Shown here: positions 34,221-44,261 of the stretch, piece after piece | How the letters are laid out: every line of letters starts with the position of its first letter | Numbering within the stretch: position 1 is the first letter of the stretch | Origin: Zea mays | Lineage: Eukaryota > Streptophyta > Magnoliopsida > Poales > Poaceae | Reading direction: 5' to 3' | Length of the DNA stretch: 64,000 bases | Assembly: GCF_902167145.1 (NCBI RefSeq) | Contig: NC_050101.1 | Location: forward strand, 134,632,990 to 134,696,989 | Made by a program: the position numbers and the translations under genes | The notes under the pieces: model-generated | Told to the model about the DNA's origin: nothing | What the model saw: only the letters and a program-made list of their open reading frames with translations | Database searches by the model: none

Positions 34221-35655
34221 TGAAAGCATCTAGGCCCCTGGTTGGTTTTAGTGATTAATGACAACGTAATGTTATATGTGACTAACGTGTGTTTTGCAGA
34301 GACAAATGGTAAGTTAGGTCGCATTATAGGTAGAAGTACTACAACGGTGAAAACAATCCCGGAGATAAGAACTCGAAGCGACGGCTAAAACAACGAAACA
34401 AAAAGTGAAGGACTACGTAGTCCGAGTGTCAAGGAGTTGTGGACACTCGTGATTTAGTTAGGTCTTTTATTTTGTTTTAGCCGTACTATAAAGAGGGGTT
34501 GTCGATGAGTAGTTTGACCAAGAGAGTTCTACTGTAGTGTTGGTGCATATTCACACTCACATATAGTGCTAGGTAACACTCTAGAACATACTCACAAGTT
34601 AGAACAAAAATTGATTTGAAAAACAGCAGAAAATAGAAAATAAGGTTTCTGACTTTGGGGCACCGGACTGTCCGGTGTGCACCAGACTGTCCGGTGCGCC
34701 CTCTGCCAGGTGGGGCCAGGCTGGCCTAGGGGAAGGGTTTCCCCACGCAGAAACCCGAGAGCGCAAGGTTCCTGAGTGGATCTTTAGTGGCGCACCGGAC
34801 AGCACCAGACAGTACACCAGACTGTCCGGTGTGCCATCAGCCCAACGGCTAGCTGTCAGAACTAGCCGTTGGAATCGACCGTTGGCGCACTGGTGGCGCA
34901 CCGAACTGTCCGGTGCGCCCATGCGCAGAACATTGCCTGTAACGACTAGTTGGTGGGTGAGGGCTATTTATACCCCCTCCACCCACCATATTCAATGTCT
35001 TGCTGCCCACATTAATTCCTGCACATTGGTAGAGCATTGCAAGCACCAAAAGCCTAGTGAGGTGATTAGAGAATCTTAATCCCGCATTTGGACCTCATTA
35101 GCGCTAGCGAGAGCCACCTAGAGCACACACCACTTGCATTAGGCTTCTCTTGGTCAAGCAAAAGTCTACGACTTGTTACTCTTGGTGATCGGCATCACCT
35201 AGACGGCTTGATGGCGTTGGGAGCTCGGTGATCACCTTGGAGATCTTGTTGGTTACCCGACTCAAGTTTGTAAGCGGTCGTGAGGGATCCACCGCACCAG
35301 AGTGGCAAAGGATCATCTCGTAGTGAGCACTTGGTTCTTGCGAGGACCAAGGGGGAGCGATACCCTTGCATGGGTGCTCCAACGAGGACTAGTGGAGAGT
35401 GCCGACTCTTCGATACCTCGGGAAAAATTGGAGTCTTCTAAACCTTGCTTTACATTCCGCACTTAATTCAAGCATTTTACGTTGTGTATTTGTTTAGCAA
35501 GTATTTGAAGTATTGTCTTAGCATTGTTGTATTTCTAGTATTATTCTCTTAGTGCTAGTTGTTGGGGTAAAGTTGGACTCTTGCTTAGGGTTTAATTAGT
35601 GTTGATTTTTAGAAAATCTCAATTCACCCCCCTCTTGGGCATCGTGATCCTTTCA
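34221..35655 (+). repeat. 3' LTR of copia element B (1435 bp)
   Basis: It starts TGAAAGCATCTAGGCCCC after the polypurine tract and ends GGGCATCGTGATCCTTTCA. U3 carries ACCGGACTGTCCGGTG copies at 34660-34700, 34792-34832 and 34900-34918. The TATA box GGGCTATTTATACCCC is at 34961-34976, as in LTR A. Confidence 0.87.
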
Positions 35656-37165
35656 ACGTCAACCTCCAAAATCGATTATAGGAAATGATTAAGCCCATTT
35701 CCCTTTCACAAGGCAACTTTCGATGTCAACATCGACAAAACCTCCAAAGAGTTCAGAAAAAATGTTTGACTAAAAATAAAACACACTAGAGAAATGTAAT
35801 CAAATCGACAAGAGATATAAAATTACTAGCCTTAATGAGACAACAAAATATAATGAGCAATTTAAGCTAAAAACACACAATGTAGACAATATACAAATTA
35901 CCAACTACTTGTAAGTAATGTATGAAAGTTGAGAGAGAGACACTGAAATTTATCCCGTGGTATCAGTGATTTGCCGTTCACCCCTAATCCACGTTGAGGT
36001 GGAATTCAAGCTCTCACTTGCTCCTCTATCAAGACACGGCTTGATCTTTGAGCTAAGTGGACAAGAAATCACTCAATACCTCGATTCCACTAGCGTCGCC
36101 TTTGCCGCTCCGGCGAGGTGGGCGTGAACCCCTCACAATCAATCCCGTGGCTCCTCCACAATCTTCACGAAGAGCTCGACGGAGACAACACCCGAGCTGT
36201 CTAGGAGGCGGCAACCTCCAAGAGTAACAAGTCGATGACGCTTGCCCGGTGTACCACCTAGTGCCTCAAAAGATCACAATGAATGCAAATGCACTATAGC
36301 GTCTCAATTACTCACTAGAATGCGATCTCAATCAACTAGTGTGAGTATTTGAGTGGGAGGATCACAAATGAGCTCAATGTGTGCTAGAAGTGGCCAAGAG
36401 AAACCTCACACATGAGATCCACTTCTATTTATAGCCCTCAACACATACATAGCCGTTATGTGCAACTAGCACAGCTTCTGCGCACACGCGGACGGACCGT
36501 GCCCTATGGCTGGATGGTCCGCCGTACCAGTAACGGCTACATCAACCGTTTGAATCCTGTCAGAGATGTCAGAAAAGTCAAGGCCGGACGATCCACACTC
36601 TAGAGTCGGACGGTCCGGGACCTGACAACTTGGAATAACGGAGTGCTGGTCAGTCAAAGTAACTCGAGCGGACTGTCCGCCATTCACGACCGGACGGTAC
36701 GCACATGGACCACTTACCGTCCGGCTAAAAACCCCGGACGGTCCGTAGTACAAGGTCTAAAAAACACATCGTCCCTGCCCAAACTCAATTCATCTTATGC
36801 GAACGGTCCGGCCTCCTGGCTCAGACGGTCGGCCAAAAGGAGACAGAGACAGACGGCCAACAGACCACTCTGGCAGAGTCGCGGACAGTCCGACCTTCTA
36901 GCTCGGACGGTCTACCAACCATAGAGAAAAAAGATTTTGCGCTAGTTCATAAGAATTCTAATTTTGAAACACGTAGCGCTGTTAGCCCTCATGCACATGC
37001 TACCGTTTATGCTCTACGAGGCACTAAGTTTTACACCATTCAAGTTCATTGACCCCTCTTAATAGTACAACTGTCTATCCTATTAATCTGGTCAATATCT
37101 TCTTAAACACCTGTTGACCGGCAAAAGCAAAAACTATGTTTTACCTTTGCCTTCACTTGATTCAC
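35656..37165 (-). repeat. Probable minus-strand copia LTR remnant (left piece)
   Basis: On the minus strand, the piece beyond the 1.92 kb insertion (39092-39227) opens TGAATCATCTAGGCCCC and runs into GGTAATTAATGACAAC, closely like the opening of LTR B. Leftwards come a CGGACGGTCCG palindrome array (36480-36910), a minus-strand TATA box CTATAAATAG (36425-36434) and a leader-like region. Near 35708 a second opening TGAAAGGGAAATGGGC on the minus strand resembles LTR A. The exact boundaries are unresolved. No coding region is supported. Confidence 0.55.
36480..36912 (-). promoter_or_regulatory. CGGACGGTCCG palindrome array upstream of minus-strand TATA
   Basis: Copies or half-copies of CGGACGGTCCG occur at about 36490, 36584, 36606, 36667, 36693, 36734, 36801, 36888 and 36904. 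On the minus strand the array precedes the TATA box at 36425-36434 by about 50 bp. Confidence 0.6.
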
Positions 37166-39086
37166 TGTAGAACAGTGAAGTGTTGGATGTATTGCATAGA
37201 GGAGGACTACAATATATAGACACAGGAAACCCTAACCCTAATGGGCCGGCAGCCCAACAGTGGTGCCGGCCCACACACACTCACACACACATAGTCTAAC
37301 ATCCCCCCGCAGTCGCAACGGGGGCACCACACACGATGAGACTGGAGTAGAGGCCGAAGATAGGAGCCGACGGGTTGAAATCCCCCCGCAGTCGCAGCGT
37401 CGTGATGGTGCGAATGTTGCGGCTGGAGTAGAGACCGTTGTGTGCTCCAAGAAGACAATAGCCCCTAGATGCCGAGGTAGCCGAAGTCGAGGTGGTCGCG
37501 GTCGGAAGACGCGCAACAAAAGTCTGATCTTCGGGAGGGGTCGACGTTCGAGCGTCAACGATCGACAGGGCGACACAGCAAAAGGGCACTGGCAGGCCGA
37601 CCTTCCTGCTTCTTCGATCGACCAGACGTCAAGGAGCCCTGCCAGGGAGGCCGACAGCAGCGCACGCGGCTGCGCTGGTCACGGTGTCCGCGCCCGCGGT
37701 AGAAAAGAAGGGGAATGTTAGATCCGGTCGGGAAGGCCACGGCAGCGACGGATCCGGACGGGGAGACGCGATCCAGCCAAAGGGACGGTGGATCGAGCCG
37801 AGAAGGACGCAGCAACGTGGATCCGGCCGGGAAGGCCGTGGCAGCGACGGATCCAACGAAGGCGAGGAAGGGGAGGGCGACGGGGCGGTTCTAGCCAGGT
37901 AAGGGGCCTGCGCCGGACCTGTCAAGGGACGATGACGGCGCCGGCGCCGGGAGAAGCTTGAAGGGTGAGGCGCTGCTGGGCATCAACGCGAGCAGTTAGG
38001 AGGAGGCCGCGCGATGAGAGGCGTCACGTGCGAGGGTGCCGGCGGAGGACGCAGCGGAGAGGGAGCAGGCGGTGGTGGGCAGAGGGGAGGGGCGGCCACG
38101 ACGCCAGGCTGCAGGGAAGGGGCGGCGTCCTGGCGTGGCTGCGCCCTAGGCGCGTCGGGCTTGGTCCCTGGCGGCTGTGCGCGGGAGCAAGGGAAGGCAG
38201 GGAGAGAGAAGAGGAGTGAGAGAGGAGAGCACCGACGAGAGAGCGCCCTGGGCGCGTCGGGCTCGGTCCTTGGCGGCTGCGCGCGGGAGCAAGGGAAGGC
38301 AGGGAGAGAGAGAAGAGGAGTGAGAGAGGAGAGCGCCGACGAGAGAGGCCGTGAGGCCGCTGCCCGCGTGCGCCATGGCCGCCGTCGAGCCAGCCCGGGT
38401 CGTGGCCACCCCGCGCAGGGTAATCGTGCGCCCGCGCCGGGGCCGCTCGCCGTGGCCGCCCCGCGCAGGGGAACGCACGCCCGCGCCGGGGCCGCTCGCC
38501 GTGGCCGCCCCGCGCAGGGGAACACGGGTTTGTGCCACCGCGTGCTGGGACCAGAGCGGCGGGACGCGGAGGGGCAGAGACTCAAGCGCGGCGAGGGCCA
38601 GGAGGCCTAGACCGAGGCCCGAGTAGGCGACCAGACCCGGCATGGTGCGAAGGGTGTGAGCTAGCCGCGCGACGGGCTGCTTGTCTGTCGTGGTTGCTGC
38701 CGGCGCGGGAGGGTGCTGCGGGGCGGCGGATCTGAGCGCCGGCCGCCGCTGAGAGATGGGGAGGAGCGGCTGGAGGGAGACCGTGCTCCCTGGAGGAGCT
38801 GCTCGCAGGGGGCTCTGCTGCAGCGGCTGGGAGGAGGGAGGCCGCCCCCGGGAGGGAAGGATGAGCCTCCCGGGGGGCAGCGGCTGGTCCTAGGGCTAGG
38901 TGGCGGCTGTGGGTGGGAAAAGGAAGAAACCCTAACCTAGTCTGATACCATGTAGAACAGTGAAGTGTTGGATGTATTGCATAGAGGAGGACTACAATAT
39001 ATAGACACAGGAAACCCTAACCCTAATGGGCCGGCAGCCCAACAGTGGTGCCGGCCCACACACACTCACACACACATAGTCTAACA
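37166..39086 (-). mobile_element. Non-autonomous LTR element with 136 bp LTRs
   Basis: It is flanked by a target duplication TTCAC (37161-37165 and 39087-39091). The LTRs, 37166-37301 and 38951-39086, appear identical and run TGTTAGACTATG to CACTGTTCTACA on the minus strand. The PBS is TGGTATCAGA (minus strand, 38941-38950) and the polypurine tract GCGGGGGGA lies next to the 3' LTR (37302-37310). The 1.65 kb interior is GC-rich with internal duplications (38186-38240 against 38286-38340; 38433-38520; 37726-37760 against 37828-37860). No gag or pol is inside. LTR size fits a TRIM-like element, but the interior is much longer than usual. No protein is supported on either strand. Confidence 0.88.
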
Positions 39087-39227
39087 TTCACAATCAATGA
39101 TTATGAGTCGCAAAGACTTCACTGTATCCTGTGATCCAGTCCTACATTCTTATTTCTCCAAGAATTGTTAGTCCACAGTCAGTTGTCATTAATTACCAAA
39201 ACACTACTTAGGGGCCTAGATGATTCA
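39087..39227 (-). repeat. Probable minus-strand copia LTR remnant (right piece)
   Basis: Continuation of the remnant at 35656-37165 across the inserted element. It ends at CA (39226-39227), which is the TG start on the minus strand. Flanking bases are CACGA; no matching duplication was identified. Confidence 0.5.
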
Positions 39228-39685
39228 CACGAAGGCACGAGGAACCTACATTTGAGGACGACGACGAGGTCAACCATGCAGGCCCACTTGTGAAGGGCCA
39301 AATTTCCTCATACGCCCGAAGACTTAGCAAGGCTGGTGGCAACTTACAATGACGGTTGTCGGCATTCGCGCATTAGCGACCTCTGTGTAAAATGCTTGCC
39401 CTCAGCAGGCCCATCTGTAAAGCGACCCAAGAGGGTACTAAACTTGGTGTAATTAGGGGTTCGTGCTTGCTATCCTGTAATTACCCCGTTGTATAATGCA
39501 TGGGGGAATATAGTTGGTAGTCGGGGCATTATAGCACTTAGAACACGCTTTGGCAATACACTGCTCTAGCATCCCATTGCCCTACTGTGTCATTTGCTCT
39601 CTCTCGAGTGTATGGTGTGGGACATCCGTGTGATGGTAGTAAATTGATCACGAAGCAACAACAACTGTGCTTTTCTTTCATGGAG
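39228..39685. other. Unassigned sequence before Cassandra
   Basis: No coding region, terminal repeat or RNA gene is recognised here. Confidence 0.4.
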
Positions 39686-39753
39686 TGTGATATCCTGGCC
39701 ACAGTGGATGATGATATTCTGGCCCAATGCTTAATAGAATTAATAAGGTACTC

Positions 39754-39864
39754 ATACCAACAAGGTGCATCTTCTTTTTTGGAAAACTCTCTCGAAAGAA
39801 CCTCCAAGTTAAGCAGAGCAATTTGGGATGGGTGACCGACTGGGAAGTTTTCTCGGGTGCGCAT
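39754..39864 (+). ncRNA. 5S rRNA-like domain in Cassandra 5' LTR
   Basis: It has ATACCA, then AAGTTAAGC and GGATGGGTGACCGACTGGGA, in the order of the plant 5S gene with its internal Pol III promoter. About 13 bases after TTAAGC (ATGCTTGGCTTGG in the 3' LTR) are absent, so the A-box region is damaged. Confidence 0.8.
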
Positions 39865-40245
39865 GAGTAAGGACAAAGTGTGCATAAAAGACTCGTGTTG
39901 GTCTGTGGGGACAATATATGATCCTAGAGAGCTGAAAGGAGTAAGTACCGCCGGTCCGAGAGTGGACAGGACGTTACAAATGGTATCAGAGTCGACCCTC
40001 GTGGTTTCACGGGCGTGTGTGGGCTAGAGGTTCGGTATATGGCACATGGTGCATGTGGCCTCAGAGTGGTCACATGACATGTCATATGACGACACTAGAC
40101 ATACATACGTGGCCAAAAGGGGAGGTTCCTGGCTTGGGGTTGACCGACGAGGACGTCGATCTTCTAAGGGGGTGGATTGTGATATCTTGGGCCTAGTGGA
40201 CGGTGATATCCTGGTCCAATGTTTAATAGAATTAATAGAGTACTC

Positions 40246-40374
40246 ATACCAATAAGGTGCATCTTTTTTTGGAAGACTATCTCAAAAGAACCTCCAAATT
40301 AAGCATGCTTGGCTTGGAGCAATTTGGGATGGGTGATCGACCGGTAAGTTTTCTCGGGTGCGCATGAGTGAGAA
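40246..40374 (+). ncRNA. 5S rRNA-like domain in Cassandra 3' LTR
   Basis: This copy retains ATTAAGCATGCTTGG and GGATGGGTGATCGACC. It is better preserved at the A box than the 5' LTR copy and carries a few transitions in the C-box region. Confidence 0.82.
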
Positions 40375-40407
40375 TAAAGTACGAACAAAATACTCATGTT
40401 GATCTGT

Positions 40408-41540
40408 ACAGTCTTCGCAAGATATCGAGACTCTCTCCAGAACCCCCTCTGATTGAGCCGTAATCCGACGTTCCTTCTCATTATAGGGAATTGAATCGTA
40501 CATAAATGTATCGAAATACTGTTTTTCTTTAGTGAATTGACACGCTCTATCCTCTGTTATCAACCCTGGCCTCCTTTCACTACGGAAACCTTTACTACAG
40601 GATTGGCTAGCCTCAGCGACTACCGGACTAGCCTCGGGTCGGGGACTAAGCCTATGTTATGTATGGCCGTGCCTAAGGGCATATCGGTTGAAGTAGATTC
40701 TTCTTTTTTCTCAAAAAACCCCTTCCCAAACTGTACAAGCTTCTTCCAAAGCATACGGCTTTCTAGATGTATATGACGATCTCTAGACAGATGGATCTTA
40801 TATGAATCGTATGATGAAGTACCACATGAGTGGATATATAGAAAAGGAATCCAAATCCGGATTAGGTAGACCCTGTTGTTGTGAGAATTCTTAATTCATG
40901 AGTTGTAGGGAGGGACTTATGTCACCACAAACAGAAACTAAAGCAAATGTTGGATTTGAAGCTGGTGTTAAGGATTATAAATTGACTTACTACACCCCGG
41001 AGTACGAAACCAAGGATAGTGATATCTTGGCAGCATTCCGAGTAACTCCTCAGCTCGGGGTTCCGCCTGAAGAAGCAGGAGCTGCAGTAGCTGTGGAATC
41101 TTCTACTGGTACATGGACAACTGTTTGGACTGATGGACTTACCAGTCTTGATCGTTACAAAGGACGATGCTATCACATCGAGCCCGTTCCTGGGGACCCA
41201 GATCAATATATTTGTTATGTAGCTTATCCATTAGACCTATTTGAAGAGGGTTCTGTTACTAACATGTTTACTTCCATTGTGGGTAACGTATTTGGTTTCA
41301 AAGCGTTACGCGCTCTACGTTTGGAGGATTTACGAATTCCCCTTTTGAGTTTTTCTGGCGGACCGGTCGCGCAAGATCTTTGGTCTTCCCCCGGAACCGA
41401 TGAAAAAGTGGGTCGCTTCTTATGGACTCGCTCAGAATGATTCTTCTCTATCTATAGTTCATGGCCTATTAGAAGTAGAAGGTGCTCTGGTGCAATCCTT
41501 ACCGACAGAAAAAGATTGCAGTCGGGTTGATAATAATCGA
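40408..41540 (+). other. Organelle-derived insert in Cassandra 3' LTR
   Basis: The 1.13 kb insert sits between GATCTGT (to 40407) and GGGACAATA (from 41541), which are adjacent in the 5' LTR (CTGTGGGGACAAT). No target duplication is seen and at most about one base is lost, as in end-joining. Inside are about 0.5 kb of plastid-like noncoding sequence (40408-40880), the rbcL leader and start (40880-41340), and about 200 bp of a further, unassigned piece (41341-41540). The pieces are not neighbours in a grass plastid genome as I recall it. The insert is therefore either a joined set of fragments or comes from plastid sequence already rearranged in mitochondrial DNA. Confidence 0.82.
40919..41342 (+). 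pseudogene. rbcL: rbcL 5' fragment (Rubisco large subunit)
   Basis: About 141 codons from the normal plastid start ([20 protein letters not shown]) to LRLEDLRIP, out of roughly 476. The plastid leader GTAGGGAGGGACTTATG precedes the start. The residues needed for catalysis, further downstream, are missing. After AATTCC at 41340 the sequence changes abruptly to unrelated DNA. Substitutions such as VGFE and SDI against the usual sequence show some time spent in the nucleus or mitochondrion. It is not expressed as a functional protein. Confidence 0.95.
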
Positions 41541-41612
41541 GGGACAATAATATGATATTAGAGATCTGACAGAATTAAGTAGCGCCGATCCTGGAGTGGA
41601 CATGGTGTTACA

Positions 41613-42116
41613 TGGAGTGGGCAGTGCCGTGGTTTTGTGGTGCATCTATGTTCTGGTTCCCAAAATGCGCTGGTTGTATTGCACTTTGCAACTACTACTT
41701 ACACAATGGCGGTGAATTAAACGGCGTGACATGAACCATTACGTACACCGTTTGACGGAAACCCATTCGATGTTTTTGTTGACTTTGGGCGGAGATAATA
41801 TTTCAGTCCTCTTTTTCTTAACAGAGGGCAATCCCAGTTGTATTTTTTTCTACCACCACTGAACACATGCTGACACCAGCAAAGCCGCATTCTGCGTCTC
41901 TCGTCACTCACGGACAACCTCTTTTGATTATGTCCACTAATGTTGCCGTGTCACACGCTCGTTGGTCGGCAGCAACAGTCAGCTACGGATCCGAGAGGAG
42001 AGAGAGCAGATAAAGAGCGCCGGTGCAGGTGAGAGAGATCAAAGCAACTGTTGGTGCTACTGGCTGCTACACGGCTGGTTCTCCCGGTCTCTGCACTACA
42101 AACTTCTGATCCAGGA
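41613..42116. other. Upstream region of host gene
   Basis: Single-copy-looking sequence. No transposon ends or open frame are recognised. It presumably contains the distal promoter of the gene at 42282. Confidence 0.4.
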
Positions 42117-42126
42117 TTATAAAAAT
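42117..42126 (+). promoter_or_regulatory. TATA box of DUF688-type gene
   Basis: TTATAAAAAT lies about 160 bp upstream of the chosen ATG. A (CT)n tract of about 15 units (42195-42224) lies in the presumed 5' UTR, a common feature of grass leaders. Confidence 0.6.
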
Positions 42127-42191
42127 CACTTGCTGTAGTTGCCACGCACCTTCTTCTCAACTCTCAAGCGGCACCTTCCTTTTCTGTGTTT

Positions 42192-42230
<39 letters not shown>

Positions 42231-42281
42231 GCTGCTAGCAGAGCAGAGTGTCAGTCAGTGAGTGCGCAGTGCATGTTCGCC

Positions 42282-42956
42282 ATGGCAAGCGCCGGCGGCA
42301 AGGAGGAGCCTGGATTGTTGGTGAAGCAGGGGACCAAGCTCCACGCCAAGATGCTCTCCAAGGAGGCGGCGGCGCAGCTCGCGGTACCGTCGTTCCGGGT
42401 GTACTACTCCGTGGCGTCGGCCGGCGCGGTGCCGTTCCTGTGGGAGTCGCAGCCGGGCACGCCCAAGCACGACTCGTCCTCCGCGGCCGAGCTCCCGCCG
42501 CTCACGCCGCCGCCGTCCTACTACTCCGCAGGCCGGGGCGGCGCCGGCGCCGGCCGCTCCAGGAGCCGCCGGCCCGGCCTCCTCGCCGCCATCCTCCCCA
42601 GGATCACCCTCCACCGGTGGCCCGGCAGCAGCCGGACGACGTCGGCGTGCCCGTCCTGGTCCTCCACGTCCTGGTCGTCCTCGAGTTCCAACACGTCGTC
42701 CACGATGTCGCCCGTGTTCACCGTCCAGTCGTCGCCCGCCGTGCACGTGGGGGCTTCCCGCGGCCACCACGGGCGCGCGATCTCGGCCGGCGGCGCCTAC
42801 GACGAGGCCACGCCGCGGTGCTTCTCGGTGGAGCGTGAGTGCTACGAGAGGCGGGTCGTGAAGGGGTGCGGCGTCGCGGTGGCCTTAAGGAACGCGCTGG
42901 CCACGGTCGTCGTCGGCAAGCCCGGTCGGCGAGCTGCCACCAGCGCCGCAGCATAG
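42282..42956 (+). CDS. DUF688-type host protein, 224 aa
   Basis: This is an intact single-exon plant gene. I choose the ATG at 42282 (MASAGGKEEPG) because GCCATGGC is a strong plant context. An in-frame ATG at 42273 would add three residues, and the open frame extends upstream only into the (CT)n leader. Residues 51-62 are PFLWESQPGTPK, the signature of the DUF688 family. A basic Gly/Arg-rich stretch (about 85-105), a Ser/Thr-rich stretch (about 123-145) and a C-terminus with CFSVERECYERR follow. The biochemical role of the family is not known to me; no signal peptide or membrane segment is visible. High third-position GC is typical of grass genes and differs from the flanking transposons. 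It is the only convincing host gene in the window. Confidence 0.9.
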   Translation: MASAGGKEEPGLLVKQGTKLHAKMLSKEAAAQLAVPSFRVYYSVASAGAVPFLWESQPGTPKHDSSSAAELPPLTPPPSYYSAGRGGAGAGRSRSRRPGLLAAILPRITLHRWPGSSRTTSACPSWSSTSWSSSSSNTSSTMSPVFTVQSSPAVHVGASRGHHGRAISAGGAYDEATPRCFSVERECYERRVVKGCGVAVALRNALATVVVGKPGRRAATSAAA

Positions 42957-43035
42957 ACAGGATTTGATTGAAATTGATATGGCTAAGAAGCTCAGGGTGT
43001 GCTTTGCATTTTGCCGCAGCATGTGTCATGTAACG
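42957..43035 (+). other. 3' flank of DUF688-type gene
   Basis: Presumed 3' UTR up to the MITE; no clear polyadenylation signal in this short piece. Confidence 0.4.
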
Positions 43036-43253
43036 TACTCCCACCGTCCTAAAATAAGTGCGTATCATGTTTATGTACAAGTTTTTTTTAAAAAAAAAAC
43101 TAAGTATATAGAAATACTATTAACATTTATATCTTCAAATAACTTTATTATAAAAGTATATTCCACCCGCAACCTCTGTTACTATTGTTTCATGTATATT
43201 TGATCAAATTTTGAAGAGTTTGATTTCACGGTAAGTGAGATTAATTAAACGAG

Positions 43254-43257
<4 letters not shown>
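43036..43257. mobile_element. Truncated Stowaway-like MITE
   Basis: TA (43036-43037) is followed by CTCCCACCGTCCTAAAATAA, the Stowaway (Tc1/mariner-type) terminal motif. The interior is A/T-rich. The other terminus is not found; the sequence runs into the (TA)n tract at 43258, so the right end is probably lost. Confidence 0.72.

Positions 43258-43347
<90 letters not shown>
43258..43347. repeat. (TA)n microsatellite, left of TIR element
   Basis: About 45 TA units. The same repeat type continues on the far side of the element at 46111. Confidence 0.97.
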
Positions 43348-43350
<3 letters not shown>

Positions 43351-44261
43351 GAGCCCTGGGCTTTGTTTAACTACAGGAAGCCCTGACTATTCACCCGGTT
43401 GACCAGTCACACCATTCGGTCCACCCATTATAATGTTTACACTTAGTTATACATAAGTTTACGCTCGTGTACCACCGTATAAAACCAATCGTTCTACCTG
43501 GCCTTCTGCGATGACTGAGACTAGGGTTTTATTGGCGGCGGTTGCGCGACACGAGCGAGCGCAGCGAAGCCAGCACGACCGCGGCGGACAAGCGTCCCCA
43601 TAGACGAGATCCATGGTGGATCGCCTCCCCATCATCGTTCCAGAGGTGTCTTCCCTTCGTTTCCCTCATTTTCTTCCCTCCCCTAACCTTACCTCCAGTC
43701 GGTGCGCACCAGCAAGGGGACTCCATGTTCGAGCGTCGGCTCGAGAGCCAGGTAAGTCGTCGTCGATCTATGACTTTAGCCCTGGTAGGAACCTCCTTGC
43801 TCCCCCCATCCTGATCCCCAAACCATCCTTTTGGATTTCTAATTTGGGGATATATTTTAGGGTTTCGGTTCTAGGGTTCAGTTTGTCAATCCCCTTCTCT
43901 TTTTCTAATCTGAGTTACGAATTTAATTATGGTGTTCCTAATCCATCAATCGAAGTTAGGGCAGCCGAATCCAAAAGGATGGACCCGAATGTTAACACCC
44001 CAAAGGATGCACCTCGAACCCCTTTCTTTATCTCTTTCTGATTTCTTGGTTCAATTTCCCACTACCGGGTAATAATGGTTACTAATTGATAAAAAGACCA
44101 GGTACAAATTACAAACTCCTTCGGATCCCAATAATTTTCAACCTTCAAAGAGGTTTTCAATCTGAAGATGTCAACCCCAATACCACAGAATGAGTTCAAG
44201 GGCTATCTCATTTCATGTAAAATTACATGCATGTATGAAAAAAAGTGTATCAATTATAGTG

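Larger units (their letters stand above)
22627..35655 (+). mobile_element. SIRE-lineage copia element B with envelope-like region, right part
   Basis: The order is integrase (interrupted on the left by the chromovirus), RT, RNase H, a 1.7 kb spacer, an envelope-like ORF (31576-33782), polypurine tract AAAAAGGGGGAGAT and 3' LTR (34221-35655). A downstream ORF after pol is known in SIRE/Maximus copia elements. The integrase-RT linker is split by a solo LTR (23300-27989). The 5' half is off-window. The final five bases after the LTR are ACGTC (35656-35660). Confidence 0.85.
39686..41612 (+). mobile_element. Cassandra TRIM retrotransposon with organelle insert
   Basis: The 5' LTR (39686-39978) begins TGTGATATCC and ends GACGTTACA. 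The PBS TGGTATCAGAG (39981-39991) matches initiator-Met tRNA. A 190 bp noncoding interior follows, then a polypurine tract TAAGGGGGTGGAT (40165-40177) and the 3' LTR from 40178. That LTR is interrupted at 40407/40408, resumes at 41541 and ends TGTTACA at 41612. The target duplication TGGAG (39681-39685 and 41613-41617) confirms the outer limits. Both LTRs contain 5S rRNA-like sequence, the defining trait of Cassandra. LTR divergence shows an old insertion. Confidence 0.93.

Noticed and set aside
37238..38940. Open frames up to 200 codons in the GC-rich interior of the small LTR element
   Set aside because: Overlapping frames on both strands, low-complexity Ala/Pro/Arg composition and internal duplications. 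No domain is seen.
39754..40374. Genuine 5S rRNA genes
   Set aside because: They lie in LTRs with PBS, polypurine tract and target duplication, and have several changes from 5S. They are the Cassandra 5S-like domains.
40408..41540. A functional rbcL gene
   Set aside because: Only the first 141 codons are present, followed by unrelated DNA.
42248..42838. Overlapping 196-codon plus-strand and 171-codon minus-strand frames
   Set aside because: Shadows of the GC-rich DUF688-type gene, whose frame has the family signature.
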